The position numbers were made by a program, and so were the translations under genes. Of a stretch of 64,000 nt of DNA, positions 27,745 through 35,682 are shown piece by piece; the first letter of the stretch is position 1, and each line of letters starts with the position of its first letter. The DNA is from Streptomyces hydrogenans (GTDB lineage: Bacteria > Actinomycetota > Actinomycetes > Streptomycetales > Streptomycetaceae). Below the pieces are notes generated by a model, which searched no databases, was not told the DNA's origin, and worked only from the letters and a program-made list of their open reading frames with translations. The DNA lies in the NCBI RefSeq assembly GCF_014656075.1, contig NZ_BNBS01000022.1, positions 1-64,000 on the forward strand, given 5' to 3'.

Positions 27745-29178
27745 TCACCGCGAGCCGCGGAACTCCGCGCCCTCCACGATCAGCCCGGCCACCAGCGCGC
27801 CCGACATGCCCGCGTGGGCGAGCCCGCCGCCGGGGTGCGACCAGCCGCCGGCGAAGTAGAGGCCGGGGACGGGGGAGAGGCTGGGCGCCGGGAGCCAGCT
27901 CCCCCCGGCGTCCGCCAGCGCGGGCCCCGGGACCTCGGACGTCCCGGTCGCCGCCCGTACGTCCTCCGGAGTGCGGACCTCCTGCCAGCGCAGCCGCTCC
28001 GCGAGGCCCGGCACGGCGCGGCCCGCGGCCTCCACCATCCGCGCGGCCGACTCCGCCCAGTCGCCCTCCCGCGCCGACCCGACCATCGCGGACAGCGTCA
28101 CCGACTCGTGGTCCGCGTCGGGCCGCAGCGCCGGATCGTCCGGCCGCAGAACCGTCACCGAGGGCAGTCCTCCGGCCGCGTGGACGACCGTGCGGTGCAC
28201 GGCCCCCTCCTCACGCGCCCCGCGCAGGGCCAGCAGAACCGTCAGCCGGCTGGTGCCGTGCCGCTGGAAGCGCGTCCACTCGTCGCCGGACCGCCACGGC
28301 AGGACCTGCTCGCGGTAGAGCTCCGGCACGGGCGCGCCGACGACCACGTGATCCGCCTCCACCGCCTCGCCGGACCCCAGCCGCACCCCGACGGCCCGCT
28401 CGCCCTCGGTCAGCACCTCGTCCACGGGCGCGTCGAAGACGAACCTCACCCGCCGCTCCCGGCAGCGCTCGTACACCGCGTCCGCGAGCGCCCGGATGCC
28501 GCCCGCCACATACCAGCTGCCGAAGGTCTGCTCCATGTACGGCAGCACGGCGGCGGCCGCCGGGGCGCTCGCGGGCGGGAAGCCGTACGCCTCCGCGTAC
28601 GAGTCCAGGAGCGCGACCAGCCGGGGGTCCCGCAGCTCCCGCTCGCCGACCTGGGCCAGCGTCCGGGTCGGGCGGCGCAGCAGGCCCGCCTTGAGCGCCG
28701 GGTACGGCTCCCGGGCGAGCGCCTTCGGATCGGCGGGCTGCGGCTCCTCCAGGAGCGGGCGGCGGGTGCGGTCCCACGCCTCGCGGGCCCGCGTCAGGAA
28801 GTCGCCCCAGCGCTCGCCCGCGCCCGCGCCGAGCGCGGCGTCCAGGGCGGCGACCGTGCCGGCCCGGGAGGCGTTCGGCAGGTCCACGCGGGTGCCGTCG
28901 GCGAAGACGTGCCGGGCGGCCGGATCGACCTGGCTCAGCCCGACGCACTCCTCCAGCGGCTTCTTCCCCGTCTTCACGAACAGGTCGCGGTAGACCGCCG
29001 GCAGGTGCAGCAGCCCCGGTCCGGTGTCGAAGGCGAAGCCCTCGCGCTCGAAGCGGCCCACCGCCCCGCCGTACGTCGACGTCCGCTCGTACACCGTCAC
29101 CGTGTGTCCGGCGACCGCGAGCCGCGCCGCCGTCGCCATGGCGCCGAGACCCGCGCCGATCACCACAATCCGTCCCAT
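27745..29178 (-). CDS. Phytoene-desaturase-like FAD oxidoreductase
   Basis: A 477-residue flavoprotein of the CrtI/amine-oxidase superfamily. The N-terminal FAD motif is VVIGAGLGAMATAARLAVAG (residues 5-24), followed by VYERTSTYGG and FDTGPGLLHLP. The central GSWYVAGGIRALADAV near 222 and the C-terminal GLYFAGGWSHPGGGLAHAGMSG near 443 (split here by key residues G-G-H-P-G-G-G) are typical of carotenoid desaturases and related enzymes. No other carotenoid gene is near, so the substrate is unknown. It ends 22 bp from the convergent membrane protein gene and starts 10 bp after the DUF4126 stop, suggesting an operon. Confidence 0.82.
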   Translation of the reverse strand: MGRIVVIGAGLGAMATAARLAVAGHTVTVYERTSTYGGAVGRFEREGFAFDTGPGLLHLPAVYRDLFVKTGKKPLEECVGLSQVDPAARHVFADGTRVDLPNASRAGTVAALDAALGAGAGERWGDFLTRAREAWDRTRRPLLEEPQPADPKALAREPYPALKAGLLRRPTRTLAQVGERELRDPRLVALLDSYAEAYGFPPASAPAAAAVLPYMEQTFGSWYVAGGIRALADAVYERCRERRVRFVFDAPVDEVLTEGERAVGVRLGSGEAVEADHVVVGAPVPELYREQVLPWRSGDEWTRFQRHGTSRLTVLLALRGAREEGAVHRTVVHAAGGLPSVTVLRPDDPALRPDADHESVTLSAMVGSAREGDWAESAARMVEAAGRAVPGLAERLRWQEVRTPEDVRAATGTSEVPGPALADAGGSWLPAPSLSPVPGLYFAGGWSHPGGGLAHAGMSGALVAGLIVEGAEFRGSR

Positions 29179-29188
29179 GTCAGGGACC

Positions 29189-29827
29189 CTATCGGCCCCC
29201 GCCGACGGAGCGGTCCGCAGGTGGGCCGCCCTCCGCCGCGGCCAGCCTGCGCTCCTCGCGGCGCTGGGCCCGGCGGCGCAGGAAGCGCCGGATCCGGGAG
29301 GCCAGGAAGACCAGCAGCCAGACGCCGAGCGCCAGCAGCACGGCGGCGATCACCGCCGCCGCCACCGGATGGAAGATCGCGAAGGTGATGATCCCGGCGA
29401 CCGCGAGGTCCTCGCCCGTGCTCAGCGCGATGTTGGAGAACGGCTCCGGCGAGGTGTTCACCGCCATCCGCGTTCCCGCCTTGACCAGATGGCTCATCAG
29501 CGCCGTCGTTCCGCCGATCGCCCCCGCCGCCAGCTCGGGCAGCGAGCCGCTCTCGCCCGCCAGCAGGGCCGCCACGACGGCGCCCGCGACCGGCCGGATC
29601 ACGGTGTGGACGGAGTCCCAGAGGTTGTCCACGTACGGGATCTTGTCCGCGACCGCCTCGCACAGGAACAGCACGCCGGCCACGATCAGCACGTCCGTGC
29701 GCTGGAGCGCCTCGGGCACCTCGTCGGTGAGCCCGGTCGCGCCGAAGAGACCGAGGAGCAGGACCACCGCGTAGGCGTTGATCCCGCTCGCCCAGCCGCT
29801 CGTGAAGACCAGGGGGAGTACGGACAC
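29189..29827 (-). CDS. DUF4126 membrane protein
   Basis: A 212-residue integral membrane protein of the DUF4126 family. Four or five hydrophobic stretches are visible. The N-terminal LPLVFTSGWASGINAYAVVL and GLTDEVPEALQR are family hallmarks, followed by YVDNLWDSVHTVIRP, a GIITFAIFHPVAAAVIAAVL segment and a basic tail (SRIRRFLRRRAQRREERR). Function unknown. The GTG at 29827 is chosen because a complete -35/-10 pair ends 7 nt upstream (leaderless). An 18-bp perfect palindrome lies just before that promoter. Probably co-transcribed with the CrtI-like gene. Confidence 0.82.
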   Translation of the reverse strand: MSVLPLVFTSGWASGINAYAVVLLLGLFGATGLTDEVPEALQRTDVLIVAGVLFLCEAVADKIPYVDNLWDSVHTVIRPVAGAVVAALLAGESGSLPELAAGAIGGTTALMSHLVKAGTRMAVNTSPEPFSNIALSTGEDLAVAGIITFAIFHPVAAAVIAAVLLALGVWLLVFLASRIRRFLRRRAQRREERRLAAAEGGPPADRSVGGGR

Positions 29828-29834
29828 GCTCGTG

Positions 29835-29863
29835 ATCGTAACGAGGCGACGCCCGTCCGTCAC
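29835..29863 (-). promoter_or_regulatory. Promoter of the DUF4126 gene
   Basis: Minus strand GTGACG (29858-29863), 17-bp spacer, TACGAT (29835-29840), then 7 nt to GTG 29827. A good vegetative-type promoter giving a leaderless mRNA. Confidence 0.65.
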
Positions 29864-29865
29864 GA

Positions 29866-29883
29866 CTGAGTACGCGTACTCAG
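29866..29883. promoter_or_regulatory. 18-bp perfect palindrome upstream of the DUF4126 promoter
   Basis: CTGAGTACGCGTACTCAG is fully self-complementary and lies 2 bp upstream of the -35. It is a probable binding site for a dimeric regulator. A further GAGTAC half-site occurs nearby at about 29894. Confidence 0.6.
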
Positions 29884-30039
29884 GGGCCGAGATGAGTACC
29901 CGCGCGGATGGGGGAGGGGCCATCGGGAGGAGAGAGTGGAGCCCACGGAAGGGGCGCGGCTCCGGACCGCCGACACGGGGCGGCGGAACGGGGCCGCGCG
30001 CCTGCCGGCACGGGGGACGTGCACGGGGGTGTACGAAGG

Positions 30040-30092
30040 AAGCGCCGGTCAGGCGTGGCTCGGGGGGATCGAGCCTCGTCGGACCGGCGCTT
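30040..30092 (-). terminator. Nested hairpin downstream of the TetR gene
   Basis: AAGCGCCGGTC at 30040-30050 pairs with GACCGGCGCTT at 30082-30092. Inside it GGCTCG pairs with CGAGCC. On the minus strand it is followed by TTCCTTCG, so it probably ends the ABC/YhgE/TetR transcript. Confidence 0.55.
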
Positions 30093-30096
30093 CTCG

Positions 30097-30145
30097 TTGC
30101 GGTTTGCGGCTTGCGGTTTGCGGCTTGCGGCTTGCGGTTTGCGGC
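30097..30145. repeat. Seven tandem 7-bp repeats TTGCGGY
   Basis: Seven consecutive copies of TTGCGGT or TTGCGGC span 49 bp, unusually T-rich for this genome. They lie between the terminator hairpin and the TetR stop codon, followed by CCGGATCCGGGATCCGG-type short palindromes. Confidence 0.85.
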
Positions 30146-30170
30146 CCGGATCCGGGATCCGGGGTCCGGA

Positions 30171-30782
30171 TCAGCCGCGTCCGCCCACCCGTCCGTGCAG
30201 CAGCAGCGACAGCGCCGCGTGCACGTCGTCGAGAGAGCGTTCGCTCTGGAACGCCTTCCAGTCCAGGGCGGCGACCAGGACCATCCCGACCAGCGCCGCC
30301 GCCGTCAGCTGGACGTCGATCTCCTCGCTCAGCTCGCCCGCCTCGACGCCCTCGCGCAGCACGCCCTCGACCACGGCGACGGCCTGCTGGCGCACCACCA
30401 GGAGGGTGGAGTTCCAGGCGCGGTTGGTGCGCCAGAGCTCGGCCACGTACAGCTGGGTGAAGGCCGGGTAGCGGTCGATGAAGACGAGGCCCGCGCGGAT
30501 CATCGCGTCCAGCGCGGCTATCCGGCTGCCGCCCCGCTCCGCCGTCTCCTCGGCCGCCGTCCGCAGGGAGGCGGCGAGGAGGGAGACGCCGTGGCGCAGC
30601 AGCTCCTCGAAGAGCTCGGTCTTGCTCTTGAAGTTGTAGTAGACCGTGCCCTTGGCCACCCCGGCCCGCTCGGCGATCTCGTCGACCGTCGTGGCCGAGA
30701 AGCCCTGCTCGGCGATGAGGGTGACGGCCGCCTCGTAGAGCTTGGCGCGGGTGGCCTGGCGGCGGGTGCTGCTGCTGTCCAT
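30171..30782 (-). CDS. TetR-family transcriptional regulator
   Basis: A 203-residue repressor. The N-terminal HTH is clear: RAKLYEAAVTLIAEQGFSAT, then VDEIAERAGVAKGTVYYNFK (residues about 13-52) and SKTELFEELLRHG. The C-terminal ligand domain is all-helical; the ligand is unknown. It is the last gene of an operon with the ABC-like protein and the YhgE/Pip membrane protein (29 bp after the latter). A 26-bp near-perfect inverted repeat in the operon promoter (33939-33964) is its likely operator, which would make it autoregulatory. Confidence 0.88.
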   Translation of the reverse strand: MDSSSTRRQATRAKLYEAAVTLIAEQGFSATTVDEIAERAGVAKGTVYYNFKSKTELFEELLRHGVSLLAASLRTAAEETAERGGSRIAALDAMIRAGLVFIDRYPAFTQLYVAELWRTNRAWNSTLLVVRQQAVAVVEGVLREGVEAGELSEEIDVQLTAAALVGMVLVAALDWKAFQSERSLDDVHAALSLLLHGRVGGRG

Positions 30783-30811
30783 GGGATCGATTCTCACAGA
30801 GGCGGTGCGGG

Positions 30812-32956
30812 TCACAGGGACAGTTCCGGGTGCAGCCGGTCCAGCGTCCACACCTGCTTGCGCCGCGCGGAGACCGCGGTCAGGGCGAGCGCGCCCAGCG
30901 TGTAGGCGGCGAGGACGGCGACCGCCTCCCAGACCGGCCCGAGCCCGCCGCCGCTGATCAGCCGGCGCAGCGCGTCGACCACGTGGGTCATCGGCAGGAA
31001 GGGGTGGACGGCGTTGAAGAAGCCCGGACTGGTCTGCACCGGGTAGGTGCCGCCCGCCGAGGTCAGCTGGACCATGAGCAGCGCGAGCACCAGGATCCGG
31101 CCGGCCGCGCCGAAGCGGGCGTTGAGCCACTGGATGATCGCGGCGAAGCAGCAGGTCACCAGGGCGAGGAAGCCGACCGTGCCGGCCGCCCTGGCCATCT
31201 CCAGGCCGAGGCCCCAGTGCAGGACGGAGAGGAGCGCGCCGACCTGGAGGACGCCGATCGCCGCCACCGGGAACCAGCCGGCCAGCGCGATCCGCCAGGC
31301 GGAGGCGCCCGCGGCGAGGGCCCGCCGGTTCATCGGCTGGATGATCATGTAGGCGACCATCGCGCCGACCCAGAGGGAGAGCGGGATGAAGTACGGGGCG
31401 AAGCCCGTGCCGTAGTTCGGCGCCTTGTGGAGCGACTGGGCGGCCAGCTTCACCGGGTCGGCCATGACCTCGGTGCGCCGGTCGCGCTCACCCTTGTCGT
31501 AGTCCGGGATCTGGTCGACGCCGTCCTTGAGGCCGGTGGCGAGCGAGCCGGAGCCGTCGGCCAGCTTGAACAGGCCGCCGTCGAGGTCGCCGGCGCCCTT
31601 CTTGAGCTTGCCGACCCCGCTGTCCAGGCTGACCGAGCCCGCGCGGGCTCCGGTGATGCCGGTGTGCAGCTGCTCGGCGCCGTCGGCGACCTTCTTCGCG
31701 CCCTTGTTGAGCTCGTTGATCTTCCGGATGGCGCCCTCGACGTCCTCGTCCAGGTGCGGGGCGCGGGCGGCCAGCTCGTCGGCCTCCTTCTTGAGCTTCT
31801 TCAGCCGCGTGTCCAGCGTCTTCAGGTCGCCCTTGCTGTCCTTGGTCAGCTCGTGCACGTCGTCCGCGACGGTGGCGACGTCCCCGGCGGTGGTGGAGGC
31901 CTCCTTGAGGGCCGCGCACATCTCCTTGGGGTCGGGGAGCGCGACGCCCTCGGGGAGGGTGACGCCCTCCGGCAGCTCGACCGGCGCGTCGGCGCCGGGC
32001 TTCGCGCAGGACTCGCGGTGCAGCCGGGCGAGCGTGTCGTCCGCCTTGTGGGCGGCGGTGCGCAGCAGCGGGGCGCGGCGGACCAGGTCCTCCAGGTCGT
32101 TGCGGGCGAGGGTGGCCGAGTCGGAGACCAGCTTGGCGGTGTCGCGGATCGAGGTGCCGTTGTTCGCCAGGTAGGGCCGGACCTTGTCGGCGGTGCCGTT
32201 CACCTTGTCGGCGAGCGCCTGGGTGCCGTTCGCGACCTTGCGCGTGCCGGTCTGGACGTCCTTGGAGCCCTTGTCCAGCTTCTTCAGGCCGGAGGCCAGG
32301 TCGCTGCTGCCGGTCTTGGCGTCGGTCAGGCCCTCGGAGAGGTCCTTGGACCCCTTCTTGGCCTTGTCCACGCCCTTCTTGAGGTCGGCCGCGCCCTTGG
32401 CGGCCTCGGCGGTGGCCTCGTGGATGTCGGAGAAGGAGATGAAGATCTTGTCGAGGAAGGTCCGGGAGGACTTGGTGGAGGCGGCGGTGCGCACCTCGGA
32501 GAAGACCGTCCGAGAGATCTGGCCGACGATGTAGTTGTTGGAGTCGTTCGTCCGGACCCTGAGGGCGCCGGTCTCGGGGGAGTCCCCGGAGCTGGAGGCG
32601 ATCCGCTCGCTGAAGTCGGCGGGCACGGTCAGGGACAGGTAGTACGTGCCGTCCTCGACGCCCTCGCGCGCCTCGGCGTCGCCGACCTGGTGCCACTCGA
32701 AGGTCCCGTTGTCCAGCAGCCCCTCGGTGAGGTCCGCCCCGGCGGTGATCCGCTTGCCGTCGGCGGTGGCGCCGCGGTCCTCGTTCACGAGGGCCACGGG
32801 CAGCCGGTCGAGCCTGCTGTACGGGTCCCAGAACGAGTACAGGTACAGGGCGCCGTACAGCAGCGGCAGCAGCAGGACCGCGACGAGCGCGGCGCGCGGC
32901 AGCTTCCCCCTGCCGAAGCGCCTCAGCTCAAGCGCGGCCAGTTTCGGCGAGCGCAT
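30812..32956 (-). CDS. YhgE/Pip-family membrane protein (ABC-2 type permease-like)
   Basis: A 714-residue protein of the YhgE/Pip family, which includes the lactococcal phage infection protein and mycobacterial/streptomycete export components. One membrane segment near residues 20-40 (LVAVLLLPLLYGALYLYSF) is followed by the conserved PVALVNEDRGA near 60. A long extracytoplasmic helical region follows, with KKGxxDLSEGLxDAKxG-type coiled-coil repeats (about 175-500). About five membrane segments at the end resemble ABC-2 permeases (FIPLSLWVGAMVAYMIIQP onward). GAGGAGGGG precedes the ATG. The start overlaps the upstream ABC-like gene by 29 bp. Cargo unknown. Confidence 0.88.
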   Translation of the reverse strand: MRSPKLAALELRRFGRGKLPRAALVAVLLLPLLYGALYLYSFWDPYSRLDRLPVALVNEDRGATADGKRITAGADLTEGLLDNGTFEWHQVGDAEAREGVEDGTYYLSLTVPADFSERIASSSGDSPETGALRVRTNDSNNYIVGQISRTVFSEVRTAASTKSSRTFLDKIFISFSDIHEATAEAAKGAADLKKGVDKAKKGSKDLSEGLTDAKTGSSDLASGLKKLDKGSKDVQTGTRKVANGTQALADKVNGTADKVRPYLANNGTSIRDTAKLVSDSATLARNDLEDLVRRAPLLRTAAHKADDTLARLHRESCAKPGADAPVELPEGVTLPEGVALPDPKEMCAALKEASTTAGDVATVADDVHELTKDSKGDLKTLDTRLKKLKKEADELAARAPHLDEDVEGAIRKINELNKGAKKVADGAEQLHTGITGARAGSVSLDSGVGKLKKGAGDLDGGLFKLADGSGSLATGLKDGVDQIPDYDKGERDRRTEVMADPVKLAAQSLHKAPNYGTGFAPYFIPLSLWVGAMVAYMIIQPMNRRALAAGASAWRIALAGWFPVAAIGVLQVGALLSVLHWGLGLEMARAAGTVGFLALVTCCFAAIIQWLNARFGAAGRILVLALLMVQLTSAGGTYPVQTSPGFFNAVHPFLPMTHVVDALRRLISGGGLGPVWEAVAVLAAYTLGALALTAVSARRKQVWTLDRLHPELSL

Positions 32957-33914
32957 CGTCCGCCCCCTCCTCGGTGATGTCGTCTTCGGCGGTGGTCTTC
33001 GCGCCGGCGCCGGGCGCCGCGGTGGTCTTCCCGCGGGGACCGGACGTCGCGGTGTCCGCACTGGTCTTCGTGCCGGTGCCGGTCCGTGCGGTGTCCGCGG
33101 TCTGCCCGGCCGGGGCGGGCTCCGCCGACTCCCCGGTGGTGTCCGCGTCGGCGGCGACCGTGGTGATGCGCAGGGCGTCGGCGGGGGCCTCGCTGCAGAC
33201 GGCGAGGACGGTGGTGCCGGAGTCGGCCACCGTGCGCAGCAGCGCCCAGGCCGCGGCCCGGTCGGCGTCCGACAGCTTGAGGTCCGTGTCGTCCACGCCG
33301 AGCAGTCGCGGCCGGCCGATGAGGGCCAGCGCGATCGACAGCCGCAGCGCCTCCAGGCGCTCCAGGTCCCGTACGGAGGTCCGCTCGCCCTTCGGCAGGG
33401 CGGCCGGGTCCAGGCCGGCGGCCGCCAGGGCCTCGTCGATCCGGGCCCGGGCCTCGGCGGCGCGGGTGCCGGGGCGCCGCAGCAGGGCGCGGACCGAGCC
33501 GTCGAAGCGGCGCTGGAGCAGCGCCCTCTCGCGCAGGTGCTCGGCCACCGTGAGCGACGGGTCGAGCTCGCTCACGCCGGGCACCTGCCCGAGCGCGGCG
33601 ATCCGGCGCACGGCCGCCATCCGGCGCGGCAGCGGCAGCCCGCCGACCTCGGCGTGGCCCCCATGGGTCCTCATCCGCCCGGTGAGCGCGAGCAGCAGAC
33701 AGGTGCGGCCGCTCCCGGACGGGCCTTCGAGCGCCACCAGGGAGCCGGCCCCGGCGCGGAAGGACACCTCCCGGAAGGCCCAGCCGCGGGGGCCCTTGAG
33801 CCCCAGCCCCTCGACCACGAGCGCGGCCCCGTGCGCCGCCGCCTCACGGTCGGCGCCGGGCTCCCCGCCCTCGCCCTCCGATGACGGCCGTGTGGTCAGG
33901 TCGTCGGATCCCAC
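32928..33914 (-). CDS. ABC-transporter-like ATP-binding protein with degenerate motifs
   Basis: A 328-residue protein (336 if GTG 33938 is used). Walker A is intact (LEGPSGSGRTCLLL near residue 65). The signature LSGGQ is replaced by SVRDLERLEALRLS, and Walker B reads RLLGVDDTD, with Asp where the catalytic Glu should be. The last 90 residues are a low-complexity Thr/Ala/Gly tail. Paired with the overlapping YhgE-type permease it would form an export complex, but ATPase activity looks weak or absent. GTG 33914 has a G-run at good distance; GTG 33938 abuts the operator. Confidence 0.75.
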   Translation of the reverse strand: MGSDDLTTRPSSEGEGGEPGADREAAAHGAALVVEGLGLKGPRGWAFREVSFRAGAGSLVALEGPSGSGRTCLLLALTGRMRTHGGHAEVGGLPLPRRMAAVRRIAALGQVPGVSELDPSLTVAEHLRERALLQRRFDGSVRALLRRPGTRAAEARARIDEALAAAGLDPAALPKGERTSVRDLERLEALRLSIALALIGRPRLLGVDDTDLKLSDADRAAAWALLRTVADSGTTVLAVCSEAPADALRITTVAADADTTGESAEPAPAGQTADTARTGTGTKTSADTATSGPRGKTTAAPGAGAKTTAEDDITEEGADDALAETGRA

Positions 33915-33938
33915 GGATCCACCCCCCCGCTTCCCCAC

Positions 33939-33964
33939 TTTTGAACTGACTGGTCAGTGCAAAA
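33939..33964. promoter_or_regulatory. 26-bp inverted repeat, probable TetR operator
   Basis: TTTTG-A-ACTGAC-TG-GTCAGT-G-CAAAA: all eleven paired positions in each arm match. It covers the predicted transcription start of the ABC/YhgE/TetR operon. Confidence 0.75.
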
Positions 33965-33991
33965 GTTACCGGTGAGTCGCTTCGCTGGCAA
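33963..33991 (-). promoter_or_regulatory. Promoter of the ABC/YhgE/TetR operon
   Basis: Minus strand TTGCCA (33986-33991), exactly 17-bp spacer, TAACTT (33963-33968). The operator begins within the -10 and continues downstream. Confidence 0.65.
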
Positions 33992-34079
33992 AACCCCAGG
34001 TCAGCCTGATTGTCAGTGGGGGCCTGCACGATGGACACAGACGGCGACAAGGCCGTCACCCGACGACAGGAGGCTCGTC

Positions 34080-34553
34080 ATGGTCAGCCCTTTCGCAGCA
34101 GCCGACGTCCACCCCGTGTCCCGCAGGAGCGCCGCCCCGCCCGCCGCCCTCGACCTGCTCGCCAAGGCCCGCACCGGGCTCGACGAGGCCGCCGCCCTCG
34201 ACCGCCCCCACGAGAGGTACGCCACCGCGCACCTCGCCGCCCTGCGCGCCGCGGCCGCCGTCCTCGCCGCCCGCGCCCGCCCCGTGCCCCCGACCCGCCG
34301 GCGCCAGGCCATAAGGAGCGCCTGGGAGCTGCTGCCGCAGCTCGCCCCCGAGCTCACCGAATGGAGCGTCCTCTTCGCCTCCGGGGCCCCGCGCCGCGCC
34401 CTCGCCGAGGCCGGTGTCGCCGCGGCCGCCACCGCCCGCGAGGCCGACGACCTGGTCAGGGACGCCGCCCACTTCCTGCGCCTGGTCGAGCGGCTCCTCG
34501 TGCTCCAGCCGGTGCTGCCCCGGCAGCCCCCGGCCGACGACGTCGCCGGTTGA
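34080..34553 (+). CDS. SAV_6107-type HEPN domain protein
   Basis: A 157-residue, all-helical, Ala/Arg-rich protein. It fits the actinobacterial SAV_6107-type HEPN family: LDLLAKARTGLDEAAALDRP and HERYATAHLAALRAAAAVLA form the first long helices, TRRRQAIRSAWELLPQLAPE follows, and ADDLVRDAAHFLRLVERLL closes the bundle. The usual HEPN RNase motif Rx4-6H is not clear, so nuclease activity is not claimed. ACAGGAGG precedes the ATG. It is divergent from the ABC/YhgE/TetR operon. Confidence 0.72.
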   Translation: MVSPFAAADVHPVSRRSAAPPAALDLLAKARTGLDEAAALDRPHERYATAHLAALRAAAAVLAARARPVPPTRRRQAIRSAWELLPQLAPELTEWSVLFASGAPRRALAEAGVAAAATAREADDLVRDAAHFLRLVERLLVLQPVLPRQPPADDVAG

Positions 34554-34619
34554 TCCGCACGGCACCCCGGAGGCCATAGGGTGGGGACGTCCGTACCCGT
34601 CACGAAGGAGTCAAGAGCC

Positions 34620-35408
34620 GTGCCGGACCCATCCGCTGTCTTCGGCCGTGAGGCGTCGTCGCGCCCGTCGCGCGCCTCCCTGCGCACCGCCGTCGTCTGG
34701 GACGTCCTCAAGGACGCCCTCGACCGCCGGGTCGGGAGCACGGGGAAGGCCGACCTGGACGTCCTCGACACCGGCGGCGGCTCCGGCAACTTCGCGGTGC
34801 CGGTGGCCCGCCTCGGCCACCGGGTCACCGTCGTCGACCCCAGCCCCAACGCGCTCTTCGCGCTGGAGCGCCGCGCCGCCGAGGCCGGGGTCGCCGACCT
34901 GGTGACCGGCGTCCAGGGCGACGTCCGCGGCCTCTTCGACGTGGCCGAGCGCGGCGCCTACGACGTGGTGCTCTGCCACGGCGTCCTGGAGTACGTCGAC
35001 GACCCCGCCGAAGGCGTGCGCAACACCGTGGCCGCGCTCCGCCCCGGCGGCGCGCTCAGCCTCCTCGGCGCCGGACTCGGCGGCGCGGTCCTCGCCCGCG
35101 CCCTCGCCGGCCACTTCACCGAGGCCCGGACCGCGCTCGACGACCCCGACGGCCGCTGGGGCGCCGGCGACCCCGTGCCCCGGCGCTTCACCGCCGAGCA
35201 GCTCACCGGACTGGCCGAGGAGGCGGGCCTCTCCGTGGCCGCCGTCCACGGCGTGCGGATCTTCGCCGACCTCGTGCCCGGCGTCCTCGTCGACACCGAG
35301 CCCGGCGCCGCCGAGGCCCTGCTGAAGCTGGAGGCGGCCGCCGCCGAACTGGCCGCCTTCCACGCCATCGCCACCCAGCTCCACGTGCTCGCCGAGAAGC
35401 CCGTCTGA
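34620..35408 (+). CDS. SAM-dependent methyltransferase (class I)
   Basis: A 262-residue class I methyltransferase. Motif I, VLDTGGGSGNFAVPVARLG, is near residue 47. Motif II VTVVDPSPNALFALE follows near 67, and the motif III/IV region YDVVLCHGVLEYVDDPAEG is near 113. The C-terminal part (FTAEQLTGLAEEAGLSV, GVRIFADLVPG) is as in the actinobacterial homologs beside the dcw cluster. The substrate is unknown. GTG 34620 follows GAAGGAG. It lies 66 bp after the HEPN gene, possibly co-transcribed. Confidence 0.85.
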   Translation: MPDPSAVFGREASSRPSRASLRTAVVWDVLKDALDRRVGSTGKADLDVLDTGGGSGNFAVPVARLGHRVTVVDPSPNALFALERRAAEAGVADLVTGVQGDVRGLFDVAERGAYDVVLCHGVLEYVDDPAEGVRNTVAALRPGGALSLLGAGLGGAVLARALAGHFTEARTALDDPDGRWGAGDPVPRRFTAEQLTGLAEEAGLSVAAVHGVRIFADLVPGVLVDTEPGAAEALLKLEAAAAELAAFHAIATQLHVLAEKPV

Positions 35409-35604
35409 CCCCGCGGAACTCCGGGGCCGCGCCACCCGTTCGGAGGTGCGGGCCCGGCTCTGCCACAGGCCGCCCCATATGCGGCTTCGCGCCGTATGAT
35501 CGAGGGAAACCATCCGGCATGACGGGCGGACGGCTGGGGAATCAACGCCTCACCAACCGAACCGCGTGGCGGCCCGGATTGGCTGATCGGATTTGAGGGC
35601 GGGT

Positions 35605-35632
35605 TTCACGGGGGCGATTCCCTGCCTATCCT
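35605..35632 (+). promoter_or_regulatory. Promoter of the DUF3040 gene
   Basis: TTCACG (35605-35610), 16-bp spacer and TATCCT (35627-35632), followed about 50 nt later by AGGAGGACTCC and the GTG start. The preceding 200 bp are noticeably richer in A/T than the genes. Confidence 0.5.
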
Positions 35633-35682
35633 GAAAGGGCCGCAAACCGGTCGCCCCCGCGACCGACGACTAGGAGGACTCC

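Larger units (their letters stand above)
29828..30170. other. Non-coding gap with promoter, palindrome, terminator and heptamer repeat
   Basis: A 343-bp gap between the DUF4126 start and the TetR stop. It holds the DUF4126 promoter (29835-29863), an 18-bp palindrome (29866-29883), a nested hairpin (30040-30092) and a 7 x 7-bp repeat (30097-30145). I see no convincing gene. Confidence 0.7.

Noticed and set aside
27745..29178. Carotenoid biosynthesis cluster around the CrtI-like gene
   Set aside because: No crtE, crtB, crtY or related gene nearby; neighbours are DUF4126 and a Tyr-rich membrane protein.
30097..30145. Coding reading of the heptamer array (LRFAACGLRLAACG-type peptide)
   Set aside because: A 7-bp repeat read in triplets gives a 21-bp periodic peptide with no start signal; best seen as a DNA minisatellite.
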